From an uncultured Pelagibacteraceae bacterium (GTDB lineage Bacteria > Pseudomonadota > Alphaproteobacteria > Pelagibacterales > AG-422-B15): a DNA stretch of 64,000 bases. Made by a program: the position numbers and the translations under genes. The number at the start of each line of letters is the position of its first letter. The first letter of the stretch is position 1. This document shows positions 53,581 to 62,964 of the stretch, one piece after another. The stretch lies in NCBI GenBank assembly GCA_902517885.1, contig CABYDZ010000003.1, forward strand, positions 1 to 64,000. The letters run 5' to 3'. The notes under the pieces are model-generated. The model ran no database searches. It saw nothing but the letters and a program-made list of their open reading frames with translations, and was not told the origin of the DNA.

Positions 53581-54465
53581 TTATGAAATCCTTTGAGTAA
53601 GTTTTTTTGTTGTATATGAAACAATCATTGTCACTATTGCTACAGTAATAAGCATAATGGTTGCAGAGGCGGCCCCAAGGGGAAGATTGTTTACTTTTCC
53701 AAAATATGCTTGGATCATGTTTGATAGCATTCTTCCATCAGTTCCCCCAAGCAAAGCAGGGGTAACATAATCCCCAACAGTTGGAATAAAGATAATTAGT
53801 ATGGCGCCAATTATTCCAGGAAGAGATAATGGAAGTGTAATTTTCCAAAAAGTTTCTAATCTTGACAGCCCTAGATCTCTAGCGGCCTCAATTAAAGAAA
53901 AGTCTATTTTATCCAATGATACATACAAAGGTAGTAAAGCGAATGCTGCCCATGCATGGGTAAGCGTTATGATAACTGCGGTCTCAGAATACATTAGAAA
54001 AGTGAGAGGTTCGCTAAGCAGTCCTGCATTAATTAGAGAAGAATTAATAACTCCCTTTGTTCCAAGTATAATTTTCCAAGAAAAAACCCTTAAAAGATAG
54101 GATGTCCAGAAAGGTAAAGTCAGTAAAACAAGCCATAACATTTTATTTTTCTTTACATAAAAAGCTATGTAATAACAGACAGGATAAGCAGTAAGAAGAG
54201 TTACGAAAGTTACAATAAACGAAATCTTCACTGATTTTATAAGTAAAGAGACAAGCAAGTTCTTTTGAAAAAAGTCAATATACCTTTGAACAGTGAAAGA
54301 GTAGTCAATTTCAGTAAAGCTAACTTGAGTGAAAAAGCTAAAGCTCAACATTAGCCCCAAGGGTATTAGCATTGCTAGAGTAACTAGGATCAATGCAGGA
54401 GAAAGAAGTGAATAAGCTTTTGCGGGATCACTCCTCGCATAAAATGACTTCCAGACTTGTAACAT
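53581..54465 (-). CDS. ABC transporter permease (PotB-like)
   Basis: Second permease of the importer. The EAA loop is EAARDLGLSRLETFWKITLPLSLPGIIGAIL near residues 195-225, and six to seven helices are visible. 294 residues. First gene of the minus-strand permease-ATPase operon; 36 bases separate its start from the end of the FAD oxidase gene, so it may also be read through from there. Confidence 0.9.
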   Translation of the reverse strand: MLQVWKSFYARSDPAKAYSLLSPALILVTLAMLIPLGLMLSFSFFTQVSFTEIDYSFTVQRYIDFFQKNLLVSLLIKSVKISFIVTFVTLLTAYPVCYYIAFYVKKNKMLWLVLLTLPFWTSYLLRVFSWKIILGTKGVINSSLINAGLLSEPLTFLMYSETAVIITLTHAWAAFALLPLYVSLDKIDFSLIEAARDLGLSRLETFWKITLPLSLPGIIGAILIIFIPTVGDYVTPALLGGTDGRMLSNMIQAYFGKVNNLPLGAASATIMLITVAIVTMIVSYTTKKLTQRIS

Positions 54466-54501
54466 AAGAAAATTTTAATTTATATAAATAATAGATGCAA
54501 T

Positions 54502-55857
54502 TTATATTTCTTTTTTACTTTTATCTGTAAAATTTGAATACCATAGATATAGTCTTAAATACCATAATCTTAAAAACCCTAGTGGTATTTTTGGAGAGAG
54601 CCCTTGATAGACTTTTGAAATATTAGTTTCTCCACTATTGGATTCATAGATCATCTCAGCCAACTTCTTTCCACAATAAACTGTAGTATTGTTTCCATTG
54701 GCTTGATAGCCGTATGAAAAAAGTACTGACTTATCATCGTCCAAAGCACCAAATGCTGGAACAAAATCTCTAGTCATAACAACAGTACCTCTCCAGTAGT
54801 GATCAATATCTATATTGTTCCAATTAGGAAAAACACCCCTAAATTTTTGAGTCATAAATTCTCTCATTTTTAGTGCACTTGCATCATCACCGTAAGTATC
54901 ACCTCTTGTACCAAACAACATTCTGTTAGAAGGCATCCTTCTATAATAATATAAAATTTCTCTAGAATTACATATTGGATTTAAGGTTTTGTAGTTTTGT
55001 AACTTAAATTCATCATCACTCATTTCTCTAGTAACAATAATGTTTGATAGGACTGGCATCATTCGATTAGCAAAACTTGGATGAAGTGACTCATCCGTAT
55101 AACCGTTAGTGGCCACAACAACTTTATTTGCAGTAATTGATCCACCATCTGTTATTAGCTTATGTGATCCATTTCTCTCCCATTTTTTCACCCTTGAAAA
55201 ACTATGTAATTTTGCACCTGCATCGACAGTTGCTGATGCAAAGCCTCGCATAAACGCCATAGGATTCATTGCAAAGCCAGCTTCTGTAAAAACTGCACCA
55301 AATTGTTCTGTTGATTGATGTCCAACTTCATCAAATTCTTCTTTGGGAATCCATTTAGTATTAATACCAAAATACTCTTTCAGTTCATTTCCCCATTCTT
55401 TTAATTCTTCGCTGCTTCCTGGATGGTGGGCTACATCAAGGTTGCCATCCCCTACTTTTTCACATTCAATATTATTTTCTGATATGATTGACGCTAGAAG
55501 ATCAACTCCTTCTATTTGAGATGAGAAAAATTTCTTTGTTTCTTCCATGCCAAATTTTTTTATTAATTGAGTCGTAGATAACTTTGTTGCCGGTAAACAA
55601 CAAAAACCAGCATTCCTCGCACTGCTTGCAAAACCATAATGCCCAGCTTCTAAAACTCTTACATCTCCACCATAATTTTTAGCAATATGGTAAGCTGTGC
55701 TTATACCTGTAAAGCCACCTCCAATGACGCATACATCGCATGATTGATCTCCAACTAATTTTGGATATTTGTTTTGATCAATACTGCTGACATCTTCCCA
55801 ATAGCTTTCTACAGGTTTATTAACATCGTAAATATCCTTGTTGTATAACTGCTTCAT
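54502..55857 (-). CDS. FAD-dependent oxidoreductase, DAO family (PuuB-like)
   Basis: Amine or amino acid oxidase/dehydrogenase of the glycine oxidase fold. Rossmann motif CVIGGGFTGISTAYHIAKNYG near residues 42-62; a second landmark FASSARNAGFCC near 75; C-terminal WRGTVVMTRDFVPAFGALDD and FSYGYQANGNNTTVYCGKKL. 451 residues. PuuB oxidises gamma-glutamylputrescine in E. coli; the GS-like ligase nearby makes a similar role thinkable, but sarcosine or other amine oxidases have the same fold. 17 bases downstream of the Rieske oxygenase. Confidence 0.85.
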   Translation of the reverse strand: MKQLYNKDIYDVNKPVESYWEDVSSIDQNKYPKLVGDQSCDVCVIGGGFTGISTAYHIAKNYGGDVRVLEAGHYGFASSARNAGFCCLPATKLSTTQLIKKFGMEETKKFFSSQIEGVDLLASIISENNIECEKVGDGNLDVAHHPGSSEELKEWGNELKEYFGINTKWIPKEEFDEVGHQSTEQFGAVFTEAGFAMNPMAFMRGFASATVDAGAKLHSFSRVKKWERNGSHKLITDGGSITANKVVVATNGYTDESLHPSFANRMMPVLSNIIVTREMSDDEFKLQNYKTLNPICNSREILYYYRRMPSNRMLFGTRGDTYGDDASALKMREFMTQKFRGVFPNWNNIDIDHYWRGTVVMTRDFVPAFGALDDDKSVLFSYGYQANGNNTTVYCGKKLAEMIYESNSGETNISKVYQGLSPKIPLGFLRLWYLRLYLWYSNFTDKSKKEI

Positions 55858-55874
55858 AAGAAATTTGCCCTACA

Positions 55875-57113
55875 TCATGGTAGTCGCATGTTGGTAAAAT
55901 ACCAATCATAAAAGTATGTGACGGCTGACTCATTCTGAGACAGAACCCCCGGACTAAATGAGTGAGACAGCAAGCCATTTTGATTATTTTCAATTATGGT
56001 TGTGTCATGCGCCGTTGTTACATCCCAAATATGAGTAAGATTTTCTTCATTAAAATCTTTATCTTTCTCAGCTTCTTCATTAACTAACCAAATCAATTCA
56101 ACTTCTGATTGCAAAATTGATAATGGTTTAAATATAAACATTACTCCAAAATCATTTGTAAAATAACAACAGCTAAAAGGATTAAAACTTACTTGGGATA
56201 AACCCCCATCAAATTCCTGAAACTTACCCATTAACTTTGATGCTGGCTTACCATCTTTAGTTTGTGATAAATTTCCATTTCCAATGGGTGTACGATCTAC
56301 ATATCGATTTAATCCCTTGCTCAAGCCTTCTTTAGTCTCTAAATATGTTTTTGAGGGAATTCCTTTTGTTTTGCACTCGTCAATCCACGGCTGGATCTTT
56401 TTTAAGTATTCTTGTGTTTCTTTTTCTGGGGCAGTGCCAAGACCAGCACCCATTGTAAAAACCCAGTCTTTTTCATGCACTGAACAAAACTCTGGATGCG
56501 CTGGACCACAATGATAGCATTCTTGAAAATTTTCTAGGACTAGTTTGAAATTAGCTTTAGTTGGATATTTTTTTCTAGCTGCAATTTTTGCCTTTTCAGG
56601 ATTATGGAAATTTACAAGTTCAGTTAATGGAGCAATAAACTCTTTAAAATCCATTGGCTTCTCCATTGAGAGATTTATGAATATCAAGCCTTGATAAATA
56701 TTCATATGACAAGGCTTCAGTCCCCAATCTTCCATTTTAAAATCGTCAGGCATATAACGTGCTGACTTTAACTCACCTTCTGCGGAGAAACTCCAAGCAT
56801 GGTATGGACAAACCAACAGTTTTTTTGTTCCTTCTTCTTCCAAGCAAATTCTTGAACCACGATGAGAACATACGTTATAAAAAGCTCTAATTTGATTGTC
56901 CCTTCCACGTATTAGGATTATTGACTCTTTTTCTGCGTTAAATAAAAAATAATCTCCAGGATTTGGAATACGGCTAACATGATCAACCATCAGCCACTGC
57001 TTGAAATAAATTTTTTTCATTTCATCAGAAAATATTTCTTCGTCAGTATAAAACTCTTGCGGAAGAGTCTTTCCTTCTTCATATCTTTCTTTTAGTTGAT
57101 TAAAAAGGGTCAT
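55875..57113 (-). CDS. Rieske non-heme iron oxygenase, alpha subunit
   Basis: Aromatic-ring-hydroxylating type or N-demethylating oxygenase. Rieske ligands Cys82 and His84 (CSHRGSRIC) with Cys102 and His105 (VCPYHAWSF). Mononuclear iron ligands His201 and His206 (ENFQECYHCGPAHPEF), and an Asp in the AHDTTIIENNQNG region near the C terminus. 412 residues. ECYHC with two His four or five residues apart resembles betaine and carnitine-type enzymes. No reductase gene lies in the window. It abuts the aminotransferase (shared A). Confidence 0.93.
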   Translation of the reverse strand: MTLFNQLKERYEEGKTLPQEFYTDEEIFSDEMKKIYFKQWLMVDHVSRIPNPGDYFLFNAEKESIILIRGRDNQIRAFYNVCSHRGSRICLEEEGTKKLLVCPYHAWSFSAEGELKSARYMPDDFKMEDWGLKPCHMNIYQGLIFINLSMEKPMDFKEFIAPLTELVNFHNPEKAKIAARKKYPTKANFKLVLENFQECYHCGPAHPEFCSVHEKDWVFTMGAGLGTAPEKETQEYLKKIQPWIDECKTKGIPSKTYLETKEGLSKGLNRYVDRTPIGNGNLSQTKDGKPASKLMGKFQEFDGGLSQVSFNPFSCCYFTNDFGVMFIFKPLSILQSEVELIWLVNEEAEKDKDFNEENLTHIWDVTTAHDTTIIENNQNGLLSHSFSPGVLSQNESAVTYFYDWYFTNMRLP

Positions 57114-58516
57114 TAATTTGAAGTTGCTGACCAGAGACCTTCTTTTTTGATATCGTCAGTTGCTAATTCTATACCTTTACGCAAAATAGAAACAAGGTCG
57201 TCAATTTGTTCTTTGGTAATAATCAGTGAAGGCGACATGACGCATGTACTAAATAATGGTCGTACGATTAAACCTAACTGCTGGCAATGCTCATTAATCC
57301 TAGAACCAATCTCGTAAGATAAATTCAGTGGATCTTTTTTATCCTTATTACCCACACATTCTACTGCAGCCATAAGACCTTCACCTCTAACTTCACCAAC
57401 AATTGGTAAATCAGTGAGCTCTCTCAATTTTGCTTGAAAATAAGGGCCAACATCTTTTACGTGATCAAGTAAGTTAGTTTTTTCAATGTAGTCTAGAGTT
57501 GCAGTTGCGGCGGCCATGCTAACAGGATGCCCTGAGTCTGTGAAACCGTTTGAAAAAATTACTTTCTCTTTATTATCTAATTTGGACATCAATCGCTCTG
57601 ATATAACAACAGCTCCACAAGGCACATATCCAGATGTGATCCCCTTAGCGAGAAGTATAATATCCGGTGTGAAATCAAAATAATTTTCTGAAGCAAAAAT
57701 GTGGCCAAGTCTTCCAAAACCAGTAACGATTTCGTCTGAAATGTACAATACATCATGTCTCTTACAAATTTCGTGTGTCTTCTTATGATAACCTTTTGGT
57801 GGGACAATCACACCACCTGAAGCTAAAATAGGCTCGGCTATAAAAGCAGCAACCTTGTCAGCACCAATTTCAATTATTTTGTTTTCTAATTCTTGAACCT
57901 TTAGATCACAGAATTCTTCGTCAGTAAGATCATCAGGTTTACGAAAAGGATTAGGAGATGAAATATGATGAACAATATTACTTGCGAAATCAAAATTATT
58001 TTTATCTCTTTCCTTGCCTGAACAAGAAGCTCCTAAAAATGTACTGCCATGATAAGCATCGTTTCTTGATATAATTTGTTTTTTTTCTTTTCGGCCAAGA
58101 ATATTATTATAGAACATTACAAATCGTAATGCTGAGTCCACAGCAGACGATCCACCAGAAGTAAAAAAAATTCTTTTTAAATCACCAGGTGCGTATTGAA
58201 CAAGTCTTGATGCATAATTGTGAGCTATTTCTGTTGATTCAGTAAACGGACTTGCGTAAGGCATTTTAGTAATTTGATTGTAAACTGCATCCGCAATTTC
58301 TTTAACACCATGACCAACATTGACATTCCACATGCCTCCAGGTCCATCAATTAGTTTTTTTCCTGTTTTGTCATAAAGGTAAATTCCCTCAGACTTATCA
58401 ATAAATGTCCGATCATCTTCACCTCTGTATTCTAAGTACTGCCATGGATGAAGAATTCGATCATCTAGGGTATTCTTTAAATCTTTTATAAGAGGTTGGG
58501 ATGTGGATTTAGGCAT
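57113..58516 (-). CDS. Class III pyridoxal-phosphate aminotransferase
   Basis: Moves an amino group, often from an omega-amine or diamine, to 2-oxoglutarate or pyruvate. PLP-binding Lys lies in LLAKGITSGYVPCGA near residue 280, acidic partner in YISDEIVTGFGRLGH near 250, and FFTSGGSSAVDSALR near 115 binds the phosphate. 467 residues. It heads a minus-strand unit with its own promoter; a TetR-type palindrome overlaps that promoter. Overlaps the Rieske oxygenase start by one base. Substrate may be an aminated product of the amine pathway. Confidence 0.93.
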   Translation of the reverse strand: MPKSTSQPLIKDLKNTLDDRILHPWQYLEYRGEDDRTFIDKSEGIYLYDKTGKKLIDGPGGMWNVNVGHGVKEIADAVYNQITKMPYASPFTESTEIAHNYASRLVQYAPGDLKRIFFTSGGSSAVDSALRFVMFYNNILGRKEKKQIISRNDAYHGSTFLGASCSGKERDKNNFDFASNIVHHISSPNPFRKPDDLTDEEFCDLKVQELENKIIEIGADKVAAFIAEPILASGGVIVPPKGYHKKTHEICKRHDVLYISDEIVTGFGRLGHIFASENYFDFTPDIILLAKGITSGYVPCGAVVISERLMSKLDNKEKVIFSNGFTDSGHPVSMAAATATLDYIEKTNLLDHVKDVGPYFQAKLRELTDLPIVGEVRGEGLMAAVECVGNKDKKDPLNLSYEIGSRINEHCQQLGLIVRPLFSTCVMSPSLIITKEQIDDLVSILRKGIELATDDIKKEGLWSATSN

Positions 58517-58521
58517 GAATC

Positions 58522-58550
58522 ATTATAGCTTAAATTGAACAGCTGTTCAA
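58522..58550 (-). promoter_or_regulatory. Promoter of the aminotransferase-Rieske-oxidase operon
   Basis: On the minus strand TTGAAC (58545-58550), 17-base spacer, perfect TATAAT (58522-58527), then five bases and the ATG (58516). The start of transcription would fall at or next to the start codon, so a leaderless message is likely. A palindromic operator overlies the -35 box. Confidence 0.7.
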
Positions 58551-58551
58551 T
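58534..58551. promoter_or_regulatory. TetR-type operator candidate, site B
   Basis: Perfect 18-base palindrome ATTGAACAG-CTGTTCAAT, that is ATTGAA-N6-TTCAAT. It overlaps the -35 box and spacer of the aminotransferase promoter. The same outer half-sites with the same spacing recur beside the TetR gene at 62965. A third ATTGAA half-site occurs at 58553-58558. Confidence 0.65.
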
Positions 58552-58583
58552 AATTGAATTACTATATAATCCTTATTTTTTGG

Positions 58584-59783
58584 CTATTCATATAGATCTG
58601 CAGGAACTTTATTTCTTCTTTCAGGGTTAAAAAATTGCCTTTTCACTACCTTGCATCTTGCCCATATCTTACGGTACTCAAGTTCTTCAGGGTGATAAAT
58701 TTCTGCAAATATATTTTCTTTTATTTTTATTCCGTAAGGTCTCTTGAGTGAAGCCAGTGCAATATTTTTTTTCATAATAGGAGACCATAGAGCTGCAGTT
58801 ACAATGCCAATGTCTTCTTTTTTGCTATTATAGATCACAGAACCATGCGCTGGCTTATCTCCATCTATATCCAGGCCAACTAAGCATCTCTCAGTAGTGC
58901 TTTCTTCTTTTTCTTTTTTAAGAGCTTTCTTCCCAACGAAATATGAGTTTTTGTTTAAGTGTACAAGCCATCCCATTCCAATTTCATAAGGTGATCTCAT
59001 TCTGGTTGGTCTCAATGAATCTTCTGCAGCCATAAAGTCTGTATTGGTTTGAATAAACCCAGCTTCAATTCTTGTCATTTCGAGAGCATGCATTCCAAAA
59101 GGTCTCAATTTTAATTCCTTGCCAGCAATTTCAATATTGTCCCATGTAGCTTCTGCGTTTTTTGGATCAGTCCACAATTCGTAACCCAAGTCACCAGTGA
59201 ATCCTGTCCGTGAAATTAAAATATCAAAGCCATCAATTTTATATTCTCTCATTTCAAAAGGTTTTAATTTTTCAAGATCCTCTGCCCCAAATTTTTTTAA
59301 AGTTGAGCACGATGTTGGACCTTGAATTGCTAGTGCTGCAATAGTGTCTGTTACATCGCTTATTGAAACATCAAAGCCATAAGCTGAGTCGTTAAGCCAG
59401 TTATATATTTTAACAGCACAGCAAAGCATAAATTTTGTTGAGGAAAATTTAAAAATAGTACCATCGTCAATCACTTTTCCATCTTCATTGCACCAGATGA
59501 TGTAAGCTACTGTATTGTCCTTCATTTCTGATAAGTCTCGGGTAACTAAGTAATCAACAAATCTATGCGCATGATCACCCGTAATTTCATATTTGCCCAT
59601 AGGGGTAAGATCCATAACTGATGTACCATTTCTTGCTGCTGTATATTCTAGCTCGGTTGTTGAATATTCAGTGGGTACAGTGTAGCCATTCCAATTATAA
59701 TATTTGTTAGTTCGAGAAGCCATACTGGTTTTGGAATGAAAAGGTGTCTTCTTTAAGGCTGAATATCTAAGATCTTGTGTCAT
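58584..59783 (-). CDS. Aminomethyltransferase GcvT-family protein
   Basis: Tetrahydrofolate-dependent demethylase or aminomethyltransferase fold. Landmarks are TARNGTSVMDLTPMGKYEITGDHAHRFVD near residues 48-76, AALAIQGPTSCSTLKKFG near 148, ISRTGFTGDLGYELWTDP near 190, and GMHALEMTRIEAGFI near 235. 399 residues. The other glycine cleavage genes are not beside it, so it is more likely a free-standing demethylase for a methylated amine, like DmdA or related proteins. It is downstream of the two PYROXD2-like genes on the same strand. Confidence 0.88.
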   Translation of the reverse strand: MTQDLRYSALKKTPFHSKTSMASRTNKYYNWNGYTVPTEYSTTELEYTAARNGTSVMDLTPMGKYEITGDHAHRFVDYLVTRDLSEMKDNTVAYIIWCNEDGKVIDDGTIFKFSSTKFMLCCAVKIYNWLNDSAYGFDVSISDVTDTIAALAIQGPTSCSTLKKFGAEDLEKLKPFEMREYKIDGFDILISRTGFTGDLGYELWTDPKNAEATWDNIEIAGKELKLRPFGMHALEMTRIEAGFIQTNTDFMAAEDSLRPTRMRSPYEIGMGWLVHLNKNSYFVGKKALKKEKEESTTERCLVGLDIDGDKPAHGSVIYNSKKEDIGIVTAALWSPIMKKNIALASLKRPYGIKIKENIFAEIYHPEELEYRKIWARCKVVKRQFFNPERRNKVPADLYE

Positions 59784-61301
59784 TTAAAAATCGTCCAAAA
59801 CTGCTTTAGCTGCATTTTTGCCTGAAATACCAGTTAAGCCACCACCCGGATGTGTTCCTGCGCCACACATAAAAAGACCATCCAAATGCGTTTTATACTG
59901 TGAGGCTCCTGGAATTGGGCGCATCATAAAAAGCTGATCAATTTGGATCTCGCCGTGATGCCAGTGTCCACCTGATACATTATATTCTAATTCAATATCG
60001 TCAGGGGTTATTAATTTCTTATGCTCGATGCATTCATTAATATTGGGAGCATATTTACTAATGATTTTGATTATAGATTCAATATAATTTTCTTTTACAT
60101 TTTCCCACCCTTGATCAGTTTTGTATGGTGCATATTGAACTTGAATGTCTAATTTTGGATTTTGATCAGAGTCTTTCTTCACACAAATTTCAAGTGTTGG
60201 CTCTAGTGAAAGCTTGTCAAACTTACTAGGGTTAAATGTTTCTTCAATGTAATCAATAGATGGCGCAACAACCATTCTGCTATCAAGATCAATATCATCA
60301 CAATTGTTAAAACTAGGTAACTTGTTTAAATCTAAAATAAGTTTAGCAACTCGTCCTTTGGAACGATGATGCTTAATTTTCCTTTTTACGTCAGTATCAA
60401 GGTTTTGAGAGCCAAGTAATGAAAAGTATGTTGAACGTGGATCTACATTAGAAATAATTTTCTTAGCATAAACCTTTTCACCATTAATTAGTTCAACGCC
60501 TACAGCACAGTCATCTTCAACAATACAATTTTTAACAGACGCTGAGGTCTTTATTTCTACATTATTGCTTTTACATTTTTCAATTAGATGTTTAGTGAAT
60601 TGATCGTTGCCTCCCTCTATCTGAAATATGCCACCAAATAATGAATTATTGTGGATAGCCATTCTATATAATAAGTTTATGAGAGAGCCTGGTGAACGTG
60701 GGCCTAAATTTGACCCTATGACTGAGTCATGTGCAATCAACCCTTGAAGTAATGTATTTTCAAAATTATCTTCGAGTTCATCAGCTATATTTAGACCAAT
60801 CATCCTGGCAAACTCATTGAAATTTTTCTTTCCTAGTAGCCTAACATTTAATCCAAGCTTGAAGAGCTTAAAATAGTCAGAAAAGCTGTTGTTCATAATA
60901 CGTGGAGGTGATGCCATCATGAAAGAGCCCAGAGTTTTTGAGAATTTTGACATTTTCTCATGAAAATCGTTAAAACGGTCAGCATCTTGCGAAGAAAATG
61001 TTGAGATAGATTTATGGTCAATGTGTTGATTGCCAACTAGTCGGATGTGCTGCCCAGTTTCAGATAAAGCGATTGTAGTCTTTGGCAAATAATTTACTTG
61101 CATACCTCCTAACGAACTTGAAACAGTTGTTGTTACTGGAGGAACATAGTTTGTGATTTCATTGTTGACCATACCACCACACTCTTTTCGTGCTTCACAA
61201 ATTAGTACTCTTTTATTTTTTCTAGCAAGGATATTTGCGCATACCAATCCATTATGACCTCCACCGATTATGATGGCATCAAAATTCGAATTGTCAGACA
61301 T
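59784..61301 (-). CDS. FAD-dependent oxidoreductase, phytoene-desaturase/PYROXD2-like (copy 2)
   Basis: Probable FAD dehydrogenase or oxidase of the amine oxidase/phytoene desaturase fold. Dinucleotide motif AIIIGGGHNGLVCANILARKN near residues 10-30 and the C-terminal GLFMCGAGTHPGGGLTGISGKNAA near 475-500. 505 residues. Related in order of motifs to the following gene copy (QIDQLFMMRPIPGASQY and TMDQLMFNRPVPGYAQY), so the pair seems to be an old tandem duplication. Its start is one base off the upstream stop (61301). Confidence 0.88.
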   Translation of the reverse strand: MSDNSNFDAIIIGGGHNGLVCANILARKNKRVLICEARKECGGMVNNEITNYVPPVTTTVSSSLGGMQVNYLPKTTIALSETGQHIRLVGNQHIDHKSISTFSSQDADRFNDFHEKMSKFSKTLGSFMMASPPRIMNNSFSDYFKLFKLGLNVRLLGKKNFNEFARMIGLNIADELEDNFENTLLQGLIAHDSVIGSNLGPRSPGSLINLLYRMAIHNNSLFGGIFQIEGGNDQFTKHLIEKCKSNNVEIKTSASVKNCIVEDDCAVGVELINGEKVYAKKIISNVDPRSTYFSLLGSQNLDTDVKRKIKHHRSKGRVAKLILDLNKLPSFNNCDDIDLDSRMVVAPSIDYIEETFNPSKFDKLSLEPTLEICVKKDSDQNPKLDIQVQYAPYKTDQGWENVKENYIESIIKIISKYAPNINECIEHKKLITPDDIELEYNVSGGHWHHGEIQIDQLFMMRPIPGASQYKTHLDGLFMCGAGTHPGGGLTGISGKNAAKAVLDDF

Positions 61302-62929
61302 TAATAATAATTTCCTTTTTGTGGAACGTTCATGTCTAGTAGAACTTCACGAGCAGCGTTAGCTCCTGGGGCACCCATTACACCTCCGCCTGGATGTGTT
61401 GAAGAACTGCATATATACATATTTTTTAATGGAGTCCGATACTGTGCATATCCTGGGACCGGCCTATTGAACATTAATTGGTCCATGGTCAACTCTCCTT
61501 GAAAAATATTACCCTCTGTCAGACCAACCTCGTTTTCCAATTCTAGTGGTGTACGAACCTCATAATGATTAATTAAGTCTTTAAAGTTAGGTGAAAACTC
61601 TGAAATACAATCAACAATATGTCTTCCAAACTCTTGCTTTCTCTCTTCATTCCATCCGCCATTTGCGAGGTTGAATGGTACATACTGAATAAATACAGAC
61701 ATATAATGCTTACCAGGCTCAGCCATTGTCGGATCACTTTTGGATGGAATACACATGTCTACATATGGATTTCGTGACCATTCTCCCCTTTTCCAATCGT
61801 CATAAGCGCCTTCCATCTCTTCAATTGTTTCTGTGAAGTGCATGTCTCCACCACCCCCTGGATCGCCTTCAGGTATGCATGGAAAATCTGGTAATGCATC
61901 TAATGCAATATTTAATTTACCAGATGACCCCCTTATCTTGAAATTTTTCACGCTTCTCACAAAATCATCAGGAAGATCCTTCTCCTCAGTAATCTTTAGA
62001 AATGTTCGTTTGACATCAAGATTGGATACAATTTTCTTTGCGTAATATTCATCACCATTTTGTGTTGCGACCCCAATTGCTTTTCCATTTTTTGTAATAA
62101 CGTTAGTTACTTCGCTGCTAGGCTTTACTTCACCACCATGGTCTTTTAAACAACCCATCATTGCTTGAGTAATAGATCCCATGCCACCTCTTGCATAGCC
62201 CCATGAGCCAACTGATCCATCAACTTCACCCATATAATGGTGCAGCAACACATAAGCTGATCCTGGCGAACATGGACCCAAAGCTGTGCCTATGATTGCA
62301 CTGCCAGCAAGATGGGCTTTAGTTATTTCACTTTCAAAATATTCCTCTAAGTAATCTCTAATACTCATCGTATAGAAACGAATAGTGTCATAAATCTCTT
62401 TTTCTCCAAGACCATCTAGTTCATCTTTTGCAGCAAAATGTTTCGCAAACTCGAGGGCACCAAATAAATCTTTTGGTTTAAATGATGTTAAGTCAGGCGG
62501 TGTCATTTTTAGTAGAGGCTTAATAATTTTACATTGTCTAAGAACGTCTCGGCTGTATCTTTCATATGCTTCTGCGTCTTTATGAGAATGACGCCTAATA
62601 GAATTTATAGTCATGTCATGATCATGGTAATGAGTGTAATAATCTCCATTTTTCATCATCGTGGCACTGCCTTCGTATGGGATAATTTGTAGCCCATACT
62701 TATAAAGCTCTAAGTCCCGCATGATCTCTGGCCTTAATAAACTGCATACATAAGAACAATTTGAATATTTCCATCCTGGGTAAAGCTCTCGACTTACTGC
62801 TGCGCCGCCAATCCAATCATTTTTTTCTAGGACAACGACATCTAATCCTGCTTTAGCCATATAACTAGCTGCAGTAAGCCCGTTATGGCCCGCTCCAACA
62901 ACAATTACATCATGAGTATTTTTTGGCAT
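61301..62929 (-). CDS. FAD-dependent oxidoreductase, phytoene-desaturase/PYROXD2-like (copy 1)
   Basis: First gene of the divergent operon. Dinucleotide motif VIVVGAGHNGLTAASYMAKAGLDVVVLEK near residues 8-36; end MYICSSSTHPGGGVMGAPGANAAREVL. The 542-residue protein has extra segments relative to the paralogue. Function unknown in the family (PYROXD2 in mitochondria is uncharacterised); in this operon it may dehydrogenate a carbon-nitrogen bond. An operator candidate lies 35-55 bases upstream. Confidence 0.88.
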   Translation of the reverse strand: MPKNTHDVIVVGAGHNGLTAASYMAKAGLDVVVLEKNDWIGGAAVSRELYPGWKYSNCSYVCSLLRPEIMRDLELYKYGLQIIPYEGSATMMKNGDYYTHYHDHDMTINSIRRHSHKDAEAYERYSRDVLRQCKIIKPLLKMTPPDLTSFKPKDLFGALEFAKHFAAKDELDGLGEKEIYDTIRFYTMSIRDYLEEYFESEITKAHLAGSAIIGTALGPCSPGSAYVLLHHYMGEVDGSVGSWGYARGGMGSITQAMMGCLKDHGGEVKPSSEVTNVITKNGKAIGVATQNGDEYYAKKIVSNLDVKRTFLKITEEKDLPDDFVRSVKNFKIRGSSGKLNIALDALPDFPCIPEGDPGGGGDMHFTETIEEMEGAYDDWKRGEWSRNPYVDMCIPSKSDPTMAEPGKHYMSVFIQYVPFNLANGGWNEERKQEFGRHIVDCISEFSPNFKDLINHYEVRTPLELENEVGLTEGNIFQGELTMDQLMFNRPVPGYAQYRTPLKNMYICSSSTHPGGGVMGAPGANAAREVLLDMNVPQKGNYY

Positions 62930-62964
62930 AAAATGTACGAATATTGAATTATTATGATACTCAT

